A stretch of 64,000 nt of DNA from Leptospira stimsonii (lineage in GTDB: Bacteria > Spirochaetota > Leptospiria > Leptospirales > Leptospiraceae), in contig NZ_QHCS01000002.1 of NCBI RefSeq assembly GCF_003545875.1, positions 1,003,001-1,067,000 on the forward strand, read 5' to 3'. Shown here piece by piece: positions 23,573-51,535 of the stretch; the first letter of the stretch is position 1, and every line of letters starts with the position of its first letter. The translations under genes and the position numbers were made by a program. The notes below the pieces were generated by a model. That model saw nothing but the letters and a program-made list of their open reading frames with translations, ran no database searches and had not been told where the DNA came from.

Positions 23573-24939
23573 TTCGAAAGGTTTTGTTTTTGATTCTATT
23601 CAGTTTTGCGTTTTCGCAAAATCATGGAAACGTAAAACCTCCTCTTCTCGTCGGGAGTGAAACCGCAGACAGAAAGTTTGCGAGCATTCCCGAAAACGTG
23701 GAAAAGAAAAATAACGCTCCCAGTTTTCCCACTCTTTGGGGCGGTTCCGCATTGACTCAGGAAGATAAAACGGTTTCCGGTCTTAAAATCACTGCGTTCA
23801 TTTTGGACGGAGGGGCTTGGATCCAACACAAGAAGGTCAAACTCTCCGCGAATCAAATCGAAGTCTACGGAAAGGACGCGTTCAAAGGATTTTTGAAAGG
23901 TGGTGTGTTTATCCAGGACGGAGACAACGGAGTGACGTTACGCGCGGGTACGGGAGAATACGATAAACTCGATGAAAAGATCTATATCAAAGATCGTCCC
24001 AGACTCTTTCATACCGATAAAAGCGGGACCAAGACCGTGATTTCTGCGACCTTTATCGAAAGAAACCTCGCTAAAAAAACCACACTTCTTAAAGAAAACG
24101 TAATCATCGCTCATCCGCAAATCACAATTCTTTGTAAGGAAGCGCTTTTCGAAGAAGACGAAGATAGGATCACAACGGACCCCAATCCGATCTTAATCGC
24201 GAAGGATCGTTATCTCACCGGAAATCAACTCACGTTTTATACGAATGAAAATCGAGTCGAACTTACAGGAGAAAGTATTCTTTTTCAGAATTATATGGAT
24301 ACCGAAAAGGTTGAAAATAAGGATTCAAAAGAGAAACAACAACCGACCGAAGAAAAAACAAAAAAGGAAGTAAGGCGAATTGCGATTTTTAAAGGGGATC
24401 GTCTGATCAGCGATAAAGACGAAACCGGAGAAAACAGAGTCGGTCTTTACGGAAACGCCACCATCTTTCGTCATACCATGAAAATGAACGCTGAAAAACT
24501 CATCAGCTACGGGAAAAATTCCACTAAAGTAGAAGCCAGAAATCAGATCACGATGTTCGATCGCGAAAACAGATTGATCCTCTCCGGGAATGTCCTTGAC
24601 TACTTCAAAAACGAACAATACATTCATTTGACCGATTCCGGAAAAATCGATTTTCTTGATAAAAAAACGGACGCGATCACGAGTACAATGACCGCCGTCG
24701 AGTTTGAGCGATTTATGGATAAGAATGAAACCGTAATTCGCGGAAATGTTCTAATAGAAGGCAAAGATTCTTCCGCCACTGGAGAATATGCTACGTATTT
24801 TGAAAAAGAGGAAAAAGTGTATCTTGAGGGAAATCCAACGTTGAAAAAAAACGGCCGAGACATTCATGCAGGAAGAATCATATTCTTTCCGAGAGAAGGC
24901 AGAGCCCTTTTGACGGATGGAATCGTTCCCGGAAAGTAA
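23569..24939 (+). CDS. LptA/OstA-like periplasmic LPS transport protein, long form
   Basis: 456 aa, far longer than the 180-200 of E. coli LptA. A signal peptide (1-19) is followed by at least two OstA-like beta-jellyroll stretches (about 50-200 and 270-450), with alternating patterns such as LSANQIEVYGKDAFKGFLKGGVF and TAKEKVYLEGNPTLKKNG. A charged linker lies at about 245-265. Its ATG overlaps the lptC stop. Several stacked jellyroll units in one chain might span more of the periplasm than one LptA. Confidence 0.82.
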   Translation: MIRKVLFLILFSFAFSQNHGNVKPPLLVGSETADRKFASIPENVEKKNNAPSFPTLWGGSALTQEDKTVSGLKITAFILDGGAWIQHKKVKLSANQIEVYGKDAFKGFLKGGVFIQDGDNGVTLRAGTGEYDKLDEKIYIKDRPRLFHTDKSGTKTVISATFIERNLAKKTTLLKENVIIAHPQITILCKEALFEEDEDRITTDPNPILIAKDRYLTGNQLTFYTNENRVELTGESILFQNYMDTEKVENKDSKEKQQPTEEKTKKEVRRIAIFKGDRLISDKDETGENRVGLYGNATIFRHTMKMNAEKLISYGKNSTKVEARNQITMFDRENRLILSGNVLDYFKNEQYIHLTDSGKIDFLDKKTDAITSTMTAVEFERFMDKNETVIRGNVLIEGKDSSATGEYATYFEKEEKVYLEGNPTLKKNGRDIHAGRIIFFPREGRALLTDGIVPGK

Positions 24940-24948
24940 ATTACGATT

Positions 24949-27092
<2,144 letters not shown>

Positions 27093-27096
27093 TCCT

Positions 27097-28297
<1,201 letters not shown>

Positions 28298-28315
28298 TAT
28301 CCTCTCTTTTTCGCG

Positions 28316-30106
28316 ATGAATGACGAAACCAGATATTATCTAAGAGACTTACTCATCTTAGGTTTAATCATTCTTCTTTCCGTGATTCTTGCGGAAGCGA
28401 TTCAATTTTCAGGAAGAAACATTCAGACCGACGATATAGGTTTTTTGGATCGAATCGTAGTTTATATATTCTTCTTCATTCCTTTATTCTCTCTTTCCCT
28501 TCTAATTTCGTATTTCTATAGAAACAAAAGGAACTTAGAAACCGGAAGACTCAAAAGTTCGATTCGTTATCGATTGACTCTTTCTTTTATTTTTGTCGCA
28601 TTACTTCCTTCCGTTCCGATTCTTTTTCTTTCCTCCAATATCACCGGAAAAATTTACGAAAGATTCTATGGAATCGACATCGAAGAAGCCCTTTCTTCGG
28701 GTGAATCCCTGATTCACAACGAAGAAGAACCGAAAAAAAAAGTCCTCATAGAAAAGACGAGGTTGTTGGAGAGTTTCTTAAGAATCCACCCGCTGAACCT
28801 TGAAACTCTGGTCGCTGGCGCTTCCCAACTCAACCTCATTCAGAGCGACGAGTTTTACGTGGGAATTTATGAGAACGAAAAATCTATATTAGAAAATCGT
28901 GGATTAAAATACAAACCGTACGAAAAGGATTTTAAAGCCTTTTCTAAAACGTCGGTTTGGACGGAGTTTACGAGTTATCGACCGGATTATTGTATGTTTT
29001 TTCTCCGTGTTCCGTTTCCGATCGGAAAACGGATTTTGCAGACCGGTATTCGGATTCACAAAGGAGAAGAAAAAATCGTATATTCTCTCATTTCGACCCG
29101 CAGGAATTACGATTCCGCGGATCTGGCCAAAGAAAAACTTCCGTACCGAATTCGTTTAACATTTAGTATCATCACAGTTTCTATCTTTTTACTCGCGATC
29201 TACTTTTCTCTTCTATTCGCAAGAAGAATTTCAAGGCCCATCATCGAACTCGCAAACGCCACACAAAAAATTTCAATGGGGGATACGGATATCAGTTTGG
29301 AAATCCGCGAAACCGGAGAAATCGGGGCGTTGATCGATTCATTCAATCAGATGGTTCAGGATCTCAAATCCAAAAACGCAGAGCTGATGCAGAGCCAACG
29401 AATCGCCGCTTGGAAAGAAGTCGCGCAAAGAATGGCGCACGAGATCAAAAATCCTCTGACTCCGATCCAACTTTCCGCTGAAAGAATTCGTAGAAAGATG
29501 AAGTCCGAAAATTGGGAGCAATTTCACGAAGTCGTGGAAAGCGGAACCGACACGATCATAAAACAAGTCCGTGTTTTGGAACACTTAGTAAACGAGTTCT
29601 CCGATTTTGCTCGAATGCCCGCGCCAAAACTCATCAATCAAAACTTAGAACCGATCATCCTGGAAGCCGTTAAACTTTTCGAACATACACCGCAAATCAA
29701 GATTGAAACAAGAATCGCAAAATCTTTTCCGCAACTTTTTTTGGATCAAAAGATCATTCTTCGGGTTTTGACAAACCTCATTAAAAATTCCATAGAAGCG
29801 ATCGAAAGAAAACGAGAAAAGGAGGAACTTCCGGATTATGTGGGTTCGATTCTGATCGGCGCTTCGATTAGCAGAAAGATTATGCGAAGGGTGGCGATCA
29901 TTTCGATCGAAGACAACGGAATCGGCATATCACCCGAGCTGAAACAAAAAGTATTCGAACCGTATTATTCCACGAAAAACAACAACACATCGGGAATCGG
30001 CCTTGCGATCGTACAGAAAAGTGTGATTGACCACAACGGGCATATCTCGATAGATTCTTCCGGTATGGGCGGTTGTCGTTTCCAAATCGAGCTACCGGTT
30101 TCTTAA
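28316..30106 (+). CDS. NtrY-like membrane sensor histidine kinase
   Basis: 596 aa. Three hydrophobic segments near the N-terminus (about 11-30, 46-66, 86-106), a periplasmic-size region (about 107-278) and a fourth membrane segment at 279-302, then HAMP, DHp with H375 in RMAHEIKNPLTPIQLSAERIRRK (the NtrY/NtrB-type H-box) and a complete HATPase_c domain. It overlaps nothing but is only six bases from the regulator gene, so the two are a cognate pair. The signal is not evident. Confidence 0.9.
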   Translation: MNDETRYYLRDLLILGLIILLSVILAEAIQFSGRNIQTDDIGFLDRIVVYIFFFIPLFSLSLLISYFYRNKRNLETGRLKSSIRYRLTLSFIFVALLPSVPILFLSSNITGKIYERFYGIDIEEALSSGESLIHNEEEPKKKVLIEKTRLLESFLRIHPLNLETLVAGASQLNLIQSDEFYVGIYENEKSILENRGLKYKPYEKDFKAFSKTSVWTEFTSYRPDYCMFFLRVPFPIGKRILQTGIRIHKGEEKIVYSLISTRRNYDSADLAKEKLPYRIRLTFSIITVSIFLLAIYFSLLFARRISRPIIELANATQKISMGDTDISLEIRETGEIGALIDSFNQMVQDLKSKNAELMQSQRIAAWKEVAQRMAHEIKNPLTPIQLSAERIRRKMKSENWEQFHEVVESGTDTIIKQVRVLEHLVNEFSDFARMPAPKLINQNLEPIILEAVKLFEHTPQIKIETRIAKSFPQLFLDQKIILRVLTNLIKNSIEAIERKREKEELPDYVGSILIGASISRKIMRRVAIISIEDNGIGISPELKQKVFEPYYSTKNNNTSGIGLAIVQKSVIDHNGHISIDSSGMGGCRFQIELPVS

Positions 30107-30112
30107 AACGTA

Positions 30113-31451
30113 ATGAAAATTTTTATCGCTGACGACGAACCTGAAATCAGAAAATCTCTGAAAGAAATTTTAGAAGACGAAGGTTTCGAAGTCGAAACCT
30201 TTTCGACCGGAAAGTCTCTCCTCAAACAACTCAAAGGCGAACGACCGTCTCTCATTCTTCTCGACGTTTGGCTCGGCAAAGAAGATGGGATCGTAGTTTT
30301 GGACGAATGTAAAAAACTCTATCCGACCCTTCCGATTCTTATGATTTCCGGCCACGGTACGATTGAAATCGCCGTCGCCGCGACCAAAAAAGGAGCGGTG
30401 GATTTTTTAGAAAAACCTCTTTCCATCGAAAAAGTGCTTCAGGCGATCGAAAACGTCGTTCAACCCGAAGAGAAAAATCAAAACGCCGAAATCAAATTAG
30501 AATATGATGAGATACTAGGTAACTCTCCCGCGATCCAAAAAGTAAAATTTGCGATAGCGCAAGCCGCGTCCACGAACGCCCGCGTTTTTATCTACGGAGA
30601 AAACGGAACTGGAAAGGAACTCGTAGCCAAAACCATATTCATGAATTCAAAACGAAAGGATCAACCCTTTGTGGAAATGAACTGCGCGGCCATCCCGGAA
30701 GAGTTGATCGAATCCGAACTTTTCGGTTTTACCAAAGGCGCGTTTACCGGAGCTACGGATTCCAGAATCGGAAAATTCGAGGCCGCGAACGGAGGAACCT
30801 TATTTTTAGACGAGATCTGCGACATGTCGCTTTCGACTCAGGCGAAAGTATTACGAATCTTGCAAGAACAACGTTTCGAAAAATTAGGAAGCACTGAAAC
30901 GATCACCGTCGACGTTCGAATCATTGCGGCGACCAACATTCCGGTCGAAGAAGCGATCCGAGACGGAAAATTTCGAGAAGACCTTTACTATCGCTTGAAT
31001 GTGATTCCGATCACGATCCCTCCTTTGAGAGAAAGAACCTCCGACATTCCCTTACTCGTGGATTATTATATCGCTAAAACCTTGGAAGAAAACAACCTTC
31101 CACCGAAAAAAATCGAATCCGAAGCGGTCTCGATTCTTCAAAATCATTTTTGGCCAGGAAACATACGAGAACTCAAAAACATCATGGAACGACTTTGTAT
31201 TATGACCGTGGGTTCTACGATCTCGGCAAACGACGCAAGGGACGCGCTAAAAGGTTTCAAAACGGCGAACGAAATGGTGGAACTCGGAGATTTCAGAAAG
31301 GCAAAAGAAGAATTTGAAAGACAGTATATTATAAAAACATTACAGACGAACGAAGGAAACGTTACAAGAACGTCCAGAGTTCTCGGAATCGAACGTTCCC
31401 ATTTATACAGAAAGATGAAGTCGCTTAACATTTCTTCGGATCAATACACCG

Positions 31452-31459
<8 letters not shown>
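30113..31459 (+). CDS. Sigma-54-dependent response regulator, NtrC/NtrX type
   Basis: 448 aa. Receiver with D51 as phospho-acceptor; AAA+ domain with Walker A GENGTGKE at 162-169 and the sigma-54-contacting GAFTGA loop at 209-214; C-terminal Fis-type helix-turn-helix (GNVTRTSRVLGIERSHLYRKMK). It is the partner of the sensor kinase just upstream and works with RpoN encoded in the same train. The last eight bases overlap the next gene. Confidence 0.95.
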
Positions 31460-34234
<2,775 letters not shown>

Positions 34235-34235
34235 T

Positions 34236-36171
<1,936 letters not shown>

Positions 36172-36175
<4 letters not shown>

Positions 36176-36819
36176 AAATTTCCGCATCCATCTTAGCTAC
36201 AAAACTCACGGAACTCGGAAAGACCGTTCCCGATTACGATCCTTCCGCGATCGATCTCATGCACATGGACGTCATGGACGGAAACTTCGTTCCTCAGATC
36301 AGCTTCGGAGAAGCCCTGAGCAAGGAAGTAAAAGCACTCACTTCGATTCCTTTGGATGTGCATCTTATGGTTTCCAAACCGGAAAACCACGTTTCCAAAT
36401 ACTACGAACTGAGTCCCTATTGTATTACGTTTCATATCGAAACCACCGATTTTCCGGTGCGTTTGGCTCAGGAAATCAAATCCCACGGAACCAAGGTGGG
36501 AGTTTCTCTGAATCCCGGAACGACCGTTTCTTCTTTGGAAAACGTTCTTCCTTATATCGATTTGATTCTTCTCATGACCGTGGAACCTGGATTTTACGGG
36601 CAAAAGTTTATCGTGAACGGAATGGAAAAAATCCGCAAAGCGAAAGAACTCATCGGTTCCAGACCGATCGAACTCGAAGTGGACGGCGGAGTCAACGATA
36701 CCAATATCCAAGAGCTCAAGAAGAATGGGGTGGACATCGTAGTGGTTGGGGCTGGACTTTATAAAACCGGAAACCCGGTGGAGAACGCGAAACATCTCAA
36801 ATCCCTGGCAAAATCCTAA
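36172..36819 (+). CDS. rpe: Ribulose-phosphate 3-epimerase
   Basis: 215 aa, TIM barrel. [19 protein letters not shown] carries the metal-binding His and catalytic Asp; [10 protein letters not shown] and ELEVDGGVN are the other conserved loops. It interconverts ribulose-5-P and xylulose-5-P. Its TTG start overlaps the PASTA gene stop. It ends the long gene train that began with rfaE1. Confidence 0.95.
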
Positions 36820-36844
36820 ACCTGCATTTTTGTCGGATCATTTC

Positions 36845-36874
36845 TTGACAGAGGGACATATTGTCCAATATTGG
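36845..36874 (+). promoter_or_regulatory. Probable promoter with overlapping palindromes upstream of rpsP
   Basis: A perfect -35 hexamer TTGACA (36845-36850) is followed by GGACA-TAT-TGTCC (36854-36866) and the perfect 10-base palindrome CCAATATTGG (36865-36874). The -10 would fall inside the second palindrome (AATATT, spacing 16), which is only a fair match. This could be the start of the rpsP operon and carry an operator. Confidence 0.5.
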
Positions 36875-36938
36875 TAAAAATCATGCATTCTTTTTCCGTA
36901 CTATTATTGTAGGGAAAAAATGATAAAAGGAAAACGAT

Positions 36939-37207
<269 letters not shown>

Positions 37208-37208
<1 letters not shown>

Positions 37209-37438
37209 TGGAAGAATTGCTGAAGTACATCGTTGCTTCTCTTGTTGAATTTCCCGAAGAAATCGTAATTCGGGAAATCGAAGGAGAAGAACAGAACATC
37301 ATCGAACTTCGCGTTTCCCCAAAAGACGTGGGAAAAGTAATCGGTAAGAACGGTCGTATTGCAAAGTCCCTGCGCGCGATTCTTACTGCGGCTTCCGTAA
37401 AAGCAGGAAAAAACTTCTCGCTCGAAATCATTGACTGA
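37208..37438 (+). CDS. khpA: KH-domain RNA-binding protein KhpA
   Basis: 76 aa, one KH domain with the [11 protein letters not shown] loop (VIGKNG). The ATG overlaps the last base of the rpsP stop. In Gram-positive bacteria KhpA pairs with KhpB and affects cell division and elongation; the role in spirochaetes is not known. Position between rpsP and rimM is conserved widely. Confidence 0.93.
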
Positions 37439-37950
37439 AGGCTGGATTTCACTCGGCCGACTCGGAAAACCCTTTGGAATCAAAGGGTTTCTTCGTTTTA
37501 ATGTGAGAGAAACCGTTCTCACTGAATTCAAACTTCCCATCCAACTCAAACTTCGAAAACCGGATCCCAATTTTCCGGAGAAAGACATTACAATTCTCGA
37601 ATTGCAAGCGCATACGGGAAAGTTTATCGTTCGGATCGAAGGAATCAACACACCGGAAGAAGCAGAACGACTTACCGGTGGAATCCTTCTTTTACCGGCT
37701 CATCTACTTCCTAAAATCAAAAGCAAAGACGAATTCTATATCTCAGATTTGATCGGTCTTCACGCCGTGGATGAATCCGGAAAGAAATTGAATTGGGTCT
37801 TGAAAGAAGTCTTAGACAATCCGGCGCATTCGATTCTTTCTTTTACACGACCCGAAGGAGAAGAAATTTTAATTCCTTTCATTCACGTCTATGTCGGGGA
37901 AGTGGATTTAGAAAAGAAAACCATCGTCCTCATCCGGCCGGAGGTATGGA

Positions 37951-37961
<11 letters not shown>
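37431..37961 (+). CDS. rimM: 16S rRNA processing protein RimM
   Basis: 176 aa. The N-terminal RimM domain ([16 protein letters not shown]) and the C-terminal PRC-barrel-like part ([27 protein letters not shown]) are present. It binds S19 and helps 30S maturation. TTG start, 8-base overlap with khpA. Confidence 0.94.
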
Positions 37962-39047
<1,086 letters not shown>

Positions 39048-39053
39048 TCCGGT

Positions 39054-39725
<672 letters not shown>

Positions 39726-39840
39726 AATTTCTTTTTTGTTTGGAAATTAATTTCCTGAATGAAAAAGAATGCGGCGAAAACTTCCGACAAACCCGTATTA
39801 TGATTAGATTCTTTCTCATTTCTGAAAGAGGTGGATTCTT

Positions 39841-40590
39841 ATGAAACTTTCTGCGGATTTTTCCGCAGGAAATCTAAACCTCCTTTTCGGAAAGGAATCG
39901 GAGTTTGTCAAATCCGGATTACAGAACTTATTCCTGGATCAAAAGGTCAAAGGATTGGTTTTGGAAAATTTTCCGGGGGGAGCCTGGATTTCTTTAGCGG
40001 GAAAACGAATCAGAACGAGTTCGGATACAACTCCCTTGTTTGTAGGAGAAATTCTCACGTTAGCAGTTAAGCCGGGTAGAAAAGGGATCGAACTCAAGAT
40101 CGTGGAAAGAGAATGGTCCGGAAACGAAAACCCACTCTCCAAACTACAAGGAATCGGAATGAGCGTGCGAGACTTATCCGAAAAATTGACCGGACAAAAT
40201 CCGTCCGATAACTCAGTGGAAACTTCCCTCCTACGAGTTTTAAAAACATACTATCCATTTATAGAATGGGGTCCGGAATTGCCGCATTTTCGCTGGGACT
40301 TTCCTAATGGACATGCCGAAGGAACCTTGGATGGAAAACAGGAGACAAAAAAATTTCTCTTTCGCATTCAAACTGAAAAAACGGGAAAGACCCTAGTCTT
40401 GTTCTTATGGAGAGAAAAATCGTCGGAAGACCTTCAAATCAACGCTACTTTTGATAATTTTAAAATGTACTTGCACGCTTGCCAAAACAAAGAAAAATTT
40501 AAGAGAATCCTGAATGAATCCTCTGTGAGCTTCCAAGGATACAATCTTGCTTATAAACCTTCGCTCACTCAGAAGGAATGGAATGCGTAA
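39841..40590 (+). CDS. FliK/YlqG-like protein next to a stand-alone FlhB C-terminal domain
   Basis: 249 aa, no signal peptide. The middle-to-C-terminal part (about 75-240) has alternating beta pattern and spacing reminiscent of the FliK hook-length-control C-terminal domain, but the match is weak. The argument is mainly positional: in Bacillus the cluster rpsP-ylqC-rimM-trmD-rplS-rnhB is followed by ylqG (FliK-C-like) and ylqH (FlhB-C-like), and here the next gene is clearly FlhB-C-like. An AGAGGTGG site precedes the ATG. A flagellar export function is not proven. Confidence 0.5.
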   Translation: MKLSADFSAGNLNLLFGKESEFVKSGLQNLFLDQKVKGLVLENFPGGAWISLAGKRIRTSSDTTPLFVGEILTLAVKPGRKGIELKIVEREWSGNENPLSKLQGIGMSVRDLSEKLTGQNPSDNSVETSLLRVLKTYYPFIEWGPELPHFRWDFPNGHAEGTLDGKQETKKFLFRIQTEKTGKTLVLFLWREKSSEDLQINATFDNFKMYLHACQNKEKFKRILNESSVSFQGYNLAYKPSLTQKEWNA

Positions 40591-40854
40591 ATGATCAGTG
40601 TGGCACTTAAATTCATACCCCAAAAGGACGATGCTCCCGTAATCACTGCGTCAGCCTCCGGTCTTTTGGGTGATACCATTCATAAGATCGCAAAAAGAAA
40701 CTTGGTTCCCGTCGTTGAAAATCCGATTCTCGCAGAAACCTTGTCCGGACTCCCGGTCGGTCAAGAAATCCCTGAAAATTTGTATAGAGCCGTCGGTGCG
40801 ATCTTTTCGATGATCTTAGAATCGGATCTAAGTTCGGGAAAAAGGAAAATCTAA
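40591..40854 (+). CDS. Stand-alone FlhB C-terminal-domain protein (YlqH-like)
   Basis: 87 aa. [48 protein letters not shown] matches the cytoplasmic domain of FlhB/YscU export-switch proteins just after the autocleavage motif NPTH; the N-P-T-H residues and the four membrane helices are absent. It starts where FlhB-CC begins after cleavage. It directly follows the FliK-like gene with no gap. It may bind FliK-like partners or have a role outside the flagellum. Confidence 0.82.
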   Translation: MISVALKFIPQKDDAPVITASASGLLGDTIHKIAKRNLVPVVENPILAETLSGLPVGQEIPENLYRAVGAIFSMILESDLSSGKRKI

Positions 40855-40855
40855 T

Positions 40856-42046
40856 ATGAAAAAGTTTGCCGTCTCTGAACTCAAACCGGGCATGAGGTTT
40901 TCAAAACCCGTCTACTTAGATAAAGAAAATCTTTTTATCACCTCCAATACTCCGGTCACGGATAGCGATCTTGATCGATTGAATAAGTTCGGAATTCAGG
41001 AAGTGATGACGGCGGGTGAATTATTGCAAATCGGCAATTCTGCAAGTTCGGATCCGAGTCATTTGGAAACGAATATCGATGACATGATCGTCAATACGAT
41101 TGTAGACGACGATCTCCAGCCTCTCAAAGCGATTTATGATAATCTCAACCGAATCAAAGTTACATTTAGTAACCTTTACAGAGAGACCACACAAATTCTG
41201 CAAGATGTCTTTAAAAAAACACTTGAGGAGAAACCGCTCGAGGTGACTCCCGTGAGAGAGATCGCGGAAAAGCTTACGGACTTCGTCCGCTCTAATCAGA
41301 ACATTTCTTATCTCATTCTATCCAACAATCCGAGCGGATATTATCTTTATAATCAAATCGCGAACGCGACTTTCTATTCTCTCATCATGGGAAAGCTTTT
41401 GGAATATTCCAGACCGAAGATGATCGATCTCGGAATCTCCTGTTTACTCGCAGACATCGGAATGTGTAAGGTTCCCGCAACTGTTTCCGAAAAAAACGAA
41501 CAACTCACGGACGAAGAATTCAAAACGATCATGAAACATACGATCTTGGGTTATCAAATTCTTTCTCAAAGAATGAAACTCAAAAATAATCTCGCGATCG
41601 TAGCTCTTCAACATCACGAACGATACGACGGAAACGGTTATCCTCAAAAATTATCTTCGAACGCTATCGAGGAGCAGGCAAGAATCTATGCGATTGCGGA
41701 TAACTTTTCAGCTTTGGTTACCAATCGCCCTCATCGTAAAAAAATTCTTCCACACGAAGCGATCAAATCAATGATCAGCATGGACGTCGGCAAATTCGAT
41801 CTAAAACTAGTGCGCTCTCTTTTGAACCATCTTTCTCTTTATCCAGTCGGTTCTTGTGTGGAGCTTTCCGATAAAAGAATCGGGGTGGTCTTGGGTCCCA
41901 ATCCGGACAAACCGATTCGTCCCTGCATTCGTATTATAAAAGATGAATACGGTGAAATGGTCCGAAATTTGATTCTTGTGGATCTTCTTCGCGACACGAA
42001 TCTTTTTATTTCACGACCCGTCGACCTTCAGGAAATTACCGGCTGA
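40856..42046 (+). CDS. HD-GYP-type protein with altered HD motif
   Basis: 396 aa. The C-terminal part (about 150-330) is an HD-GYP domain: [11 protein letters not shown] at 253-263 is intact and H228 ([11 protein letters not shown]) is kept. The HD motif itself, normally HDIGK, is A199-D200-IGMC, so one metal ligand is lost. HD-GYP enzymes hydrolyse cyclic-di-GMP; this copy is probably weak or inactive and may be a sensor. The N-terminal 140 residues have no clear domain. It starts two bases after the FlhB-C-like gene. Confidence 0.82.
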   Translation: MKKFAVSELKPGMRFSKPVYLDKENLFITSNTPVTDSDLDRLNKFGIQEVMTAGELLQIGNSASSDPSHLETNIDDMIVNTIVDDDLQPLKAIYDNLNRIKVTFSNLYRETTQILQDVFKKTLEEKPLEVTPVREIAEKLTDFVRSNQNISYLILSNNPSGYYLYNQIANATFYSLIMGKLLEYSRPKMIDLGISCLLADIGMCKVPATVSEKNEQLTDEEFKTIMKHTILGYQILSQRMKLKNNLAIVALQHHERYDGNGYPQKLSSNAIEEQARIYAIADNFSALVTNRPHRKKILPHEAIKSMISMDVGKFDLKLVRSLLNHLSLYPVGSCVELSDKRIGVVLGPNPDKPIRPCIRIIKDEYGEMVRNLILVDLLRDTNLFISRPVDLQEITG

Positions 42047-42055
42047 TTTTTTTCC

Positions 42056-42406
42056 TTGCTGGAATCCAGAAAACAAAAAGGGATCGAAGGGGAAAATCTC
42101 GCCTGCAATTTCTTGGTATCGATCGGTCATGAAATTCTCAAACGAAATTTCCGGTTTTCCCGCTTTGAAATCGACATAATCTCTTCAAAAGGAGAAGAAC
42201 TTCATTTTGTGGAAGTCAAGAACTGGAAAGAACCCGGAACGTTCGATCCCCGTTTTTCTCTCAACCAAGCTAAACAATCCCGAATGAGAAAAGCCGCCGA
42301 GGCTTTTTTGGCCCAAGATCTATCCTTTCAAAACCATTTTGTCTCATTCGACCTTGTCTTCATAAATTCAAAAAAGGGATGTGAATATTATCCTCAGCTC
42401 TTTTGA
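42056..42406 (+). CDS. YraN/UPF0102 family protein
   Basis: 116 aa. [22 protein letters not shown] carries the D-x(n)-E-x-K pattern of restriction-endonuclease-like folds found in the YraN family. It is often next to rnhB in bacteria, here four genes downstream. TTG start. Biochemical function is not settled. Confidence 0.88.
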   Translation: MLESRKQKGIEGENLACNFLVSIGHEILKRNFRFSRFEIDIISSKGEELHFVEVKNWKEPGTFDPRFSLNQAKQSRMRKAAEAFLAQDLSFQNHFVSFDLVFINSKKGCEYYPQLF

Positions 42407-42450
42407 AATAGTGCATTAAGGTACTTCCAACAAGCACCGAATTCTTAAAT

Positions 42451-44249
<1,799 letters not shown>

Positions 44250-44493
44250 TCTATCCCTCCAAAGAATACCGTTCCTAAGCTGAAAACGAAAGAGTAACTT
44301 ACCGTTTTTTTTTGAGAAAAAAGTACGTACATCCGGACTTTCGAAATCAGCAAAGGGGATCGATCTCGACTTAGGGAAAGTGTGGTAGGGAAATTAGATA
44401 GAATAGGGGATTCTTGGAAAAATTAAAGGGAATTGAGGAGGAATCTAAAAAACTAGTTTCAAATACCTTCCCCCTCTGTAATTTTGCACTGAA

Positions 44494-44868
44494 ATGTTTC
44501 GTATCACGGTTTTCCTGCTTCCAGGGATCATTTTTTTTCTAGCAGGCTGTGGAAACCGACTGATTCGAAAAGATGCAGTCGCTCAAATTAACGAGCACTA
44601 CGCGGATAAGACTTACTACCTGATTCAAGACAAGAAGGTTTCCAATACGGAGACGTTTAAGAAAGGAATGCTTGTGAAGATCTACATCGAATCCACACCT
44701 TCGATGGTTAAGATCAAGTGTTATCCGGCGGATCACAAAAGAGAATACGCCATCGGAAGGATGATCATCTATCAATTGAACGATGAATACAGCGGAAAAA
44801 AGATTACGATAGAGGATCTGGATAAACTGATAGCTAATGAACTCGTGGAATACAAAAAGAAAAAATAG
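44494..44868 (+). CDS. Type II secretion-associated lipoprotein
   Basis: 124 aa with a signal peptide and lipobox FFLAGCGN (acylated Cys at 19). The rest is a small beta-rich domain with an acidic-basic C-terminus. First gene of the type II secretion operon, with the next gene overlapping or following closely. It could be the pilotin that helps the secretin reach the outer membrane, but this is only suggested by position. Confidence 0.75.
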   Translation: MFRITVFLLPGIIFFLAGCGNRLIRKDAVAQINEHYADKTYYLIQDKKVSNTETFKKGMLVKIYIESTPSMVKIKCYPADHKREYAIGRMIIYQLNDEYSGKKITIEDLDKLIANELVEYKKKK

Positions 44869-44905
44869 ATCCTCCCGAAGAGGCGGTTCAAGATCGGCAA
44901 CTCGG

Positions 44906-45850
44906 ATGTCCGATACTAAAAAGGTGAACGGAAAGTTTTTTTTGATTCCCCTCATCTCCTCTTTGGTTCTGTCTTCTTCTTTGGGAGCGGATCCTCTGAA
45001 GAATTACGACGCGGAAATTTCCGAATACACCAATAAGGATTCTTCCTTTTTTACGGACAAAGAAGAACGTAAAATAAAACAATTGTTCTCTCAATCGCCT
45101 GAAAACTGGCAAGAAGAGAAATACTCCCTCAATTATCATAAAGACAAATCGAATCTGGAACTTCCAAGTTTCATCAGCGTCAATCGAATCATCTCCTCTA
45201 AAATCGTTAGCCATAGCGGTGTAGTTTATAAGAATTACGTTGTAAAGCCGAAGGACACTCTTTCTAAAATCGCAAGAATTATGAAAACCTCGGTACAAAA
45301 GGTAAGTTCCGCAAACGGACTCAAGAAAAACTCAACTCTCCAAGTAGGACAAAATATTTCCATTCCCGTTCAAGTGCGAAATGCAAGTCGTGAGAGAGTC
45401 GAGTTCCGAAAAGTTTTTGTTTCCCCCGTTGTGAACGCTAAGATGACTTCCCGTTTTGGGAGAAGAAAGGATCCGTTTCATACGGGTTCCGGCGGTTATC
45501 ATAGCGGCGTCGACTTCGGCGGAGCACAAGGTTCTCCCATTTTGGCTTCTGCAGACGGGATCGTATCCTTTACAGGCGTAAACGGCGGATACGGAAATAC
45601 TGTCATCATCGATCACGAGAACGGCTACAAGACCATGTATGCGCATTGTGCAAAAATTACCATCGAGCAGGGAACGAGAGTCAGCGCAGGAACGGTCATA
45701 GGTGCCGTTGGCAGAACCGGTTCGGCGACGGGTCCTCACTTGCATTTCGAAGTATTCTTAAATGGAAATCGGATCAATCCGGAAGTTGCCTTAAGAAAGA
45801 CCTTGAAGATTGTGACTCCCTTAGACCCCGGTAAATTTGCCAGACTCTAA
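44906..45850 (+). CDS. LysM/M23 peptidoglycan endopeptidase in the type II secretion operon
   Basis: 314 aa from the ATG that gives a normal signal peptide (about 1-27); an ATG 23 codons upstream, overlapping the lipoprotein gene, would put a basic stretch first. LysM at about 108-155 ([17 protein letters not shown]), and an M23 domain with zinc ligands H199 and D203 in YHSGVDFGG and the HLHFE motif at 278-282. It may open the wall for the secretion machine. Confidence 0.88.
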   Translation: MSDTKKVNGKFFLIPLISSLVLSSSLGADPLKNYDAEISEYTNKDSSFFTDKEERKIKQLFSQSPENWQEEKYSLNYHKDKSNLELPSFISVNRIISSKIVSHSGVVYKNYVVKPKDTLSKIARIMKTSVQKVSSANGLKKNSTLQVGQNISIPVQVRNASRERVEFRKVFVSPVVNAKMTSRFGRRKDPFHTGSGGYHSGVDFGGAQGSPILASADGIVSFTGVNGGYGNTVIIDHENGYKTMYAHCAKITIEQGTRVSAGTVIGAVGRTGSATGPHLHFEVFLNGNRINPEVALRKTLKIVTPLDPGKFARL

Positions 45851-45909
45851 ACATCCTTTCGAGATTGGATGTTATTCAAATCTCTGAAAGAAATTTACTG
45901 ATCGGATCC

Positions 45910-46814
<905 letters not shown>

Positions 46815-46820
46815 AAAAAA

Positions 46821-48608
<1,788 letters not shown>

Positions 48609-48609
48609 G

Positions 48610-50283
<1,674 letters not shown>

Positions 50284-50287
50284 ACAA

Positions 50288-51514
<1,227 letters not shown>

Positions 51515-51535
51515 ATTAGAATAAGGAGAATTCAA

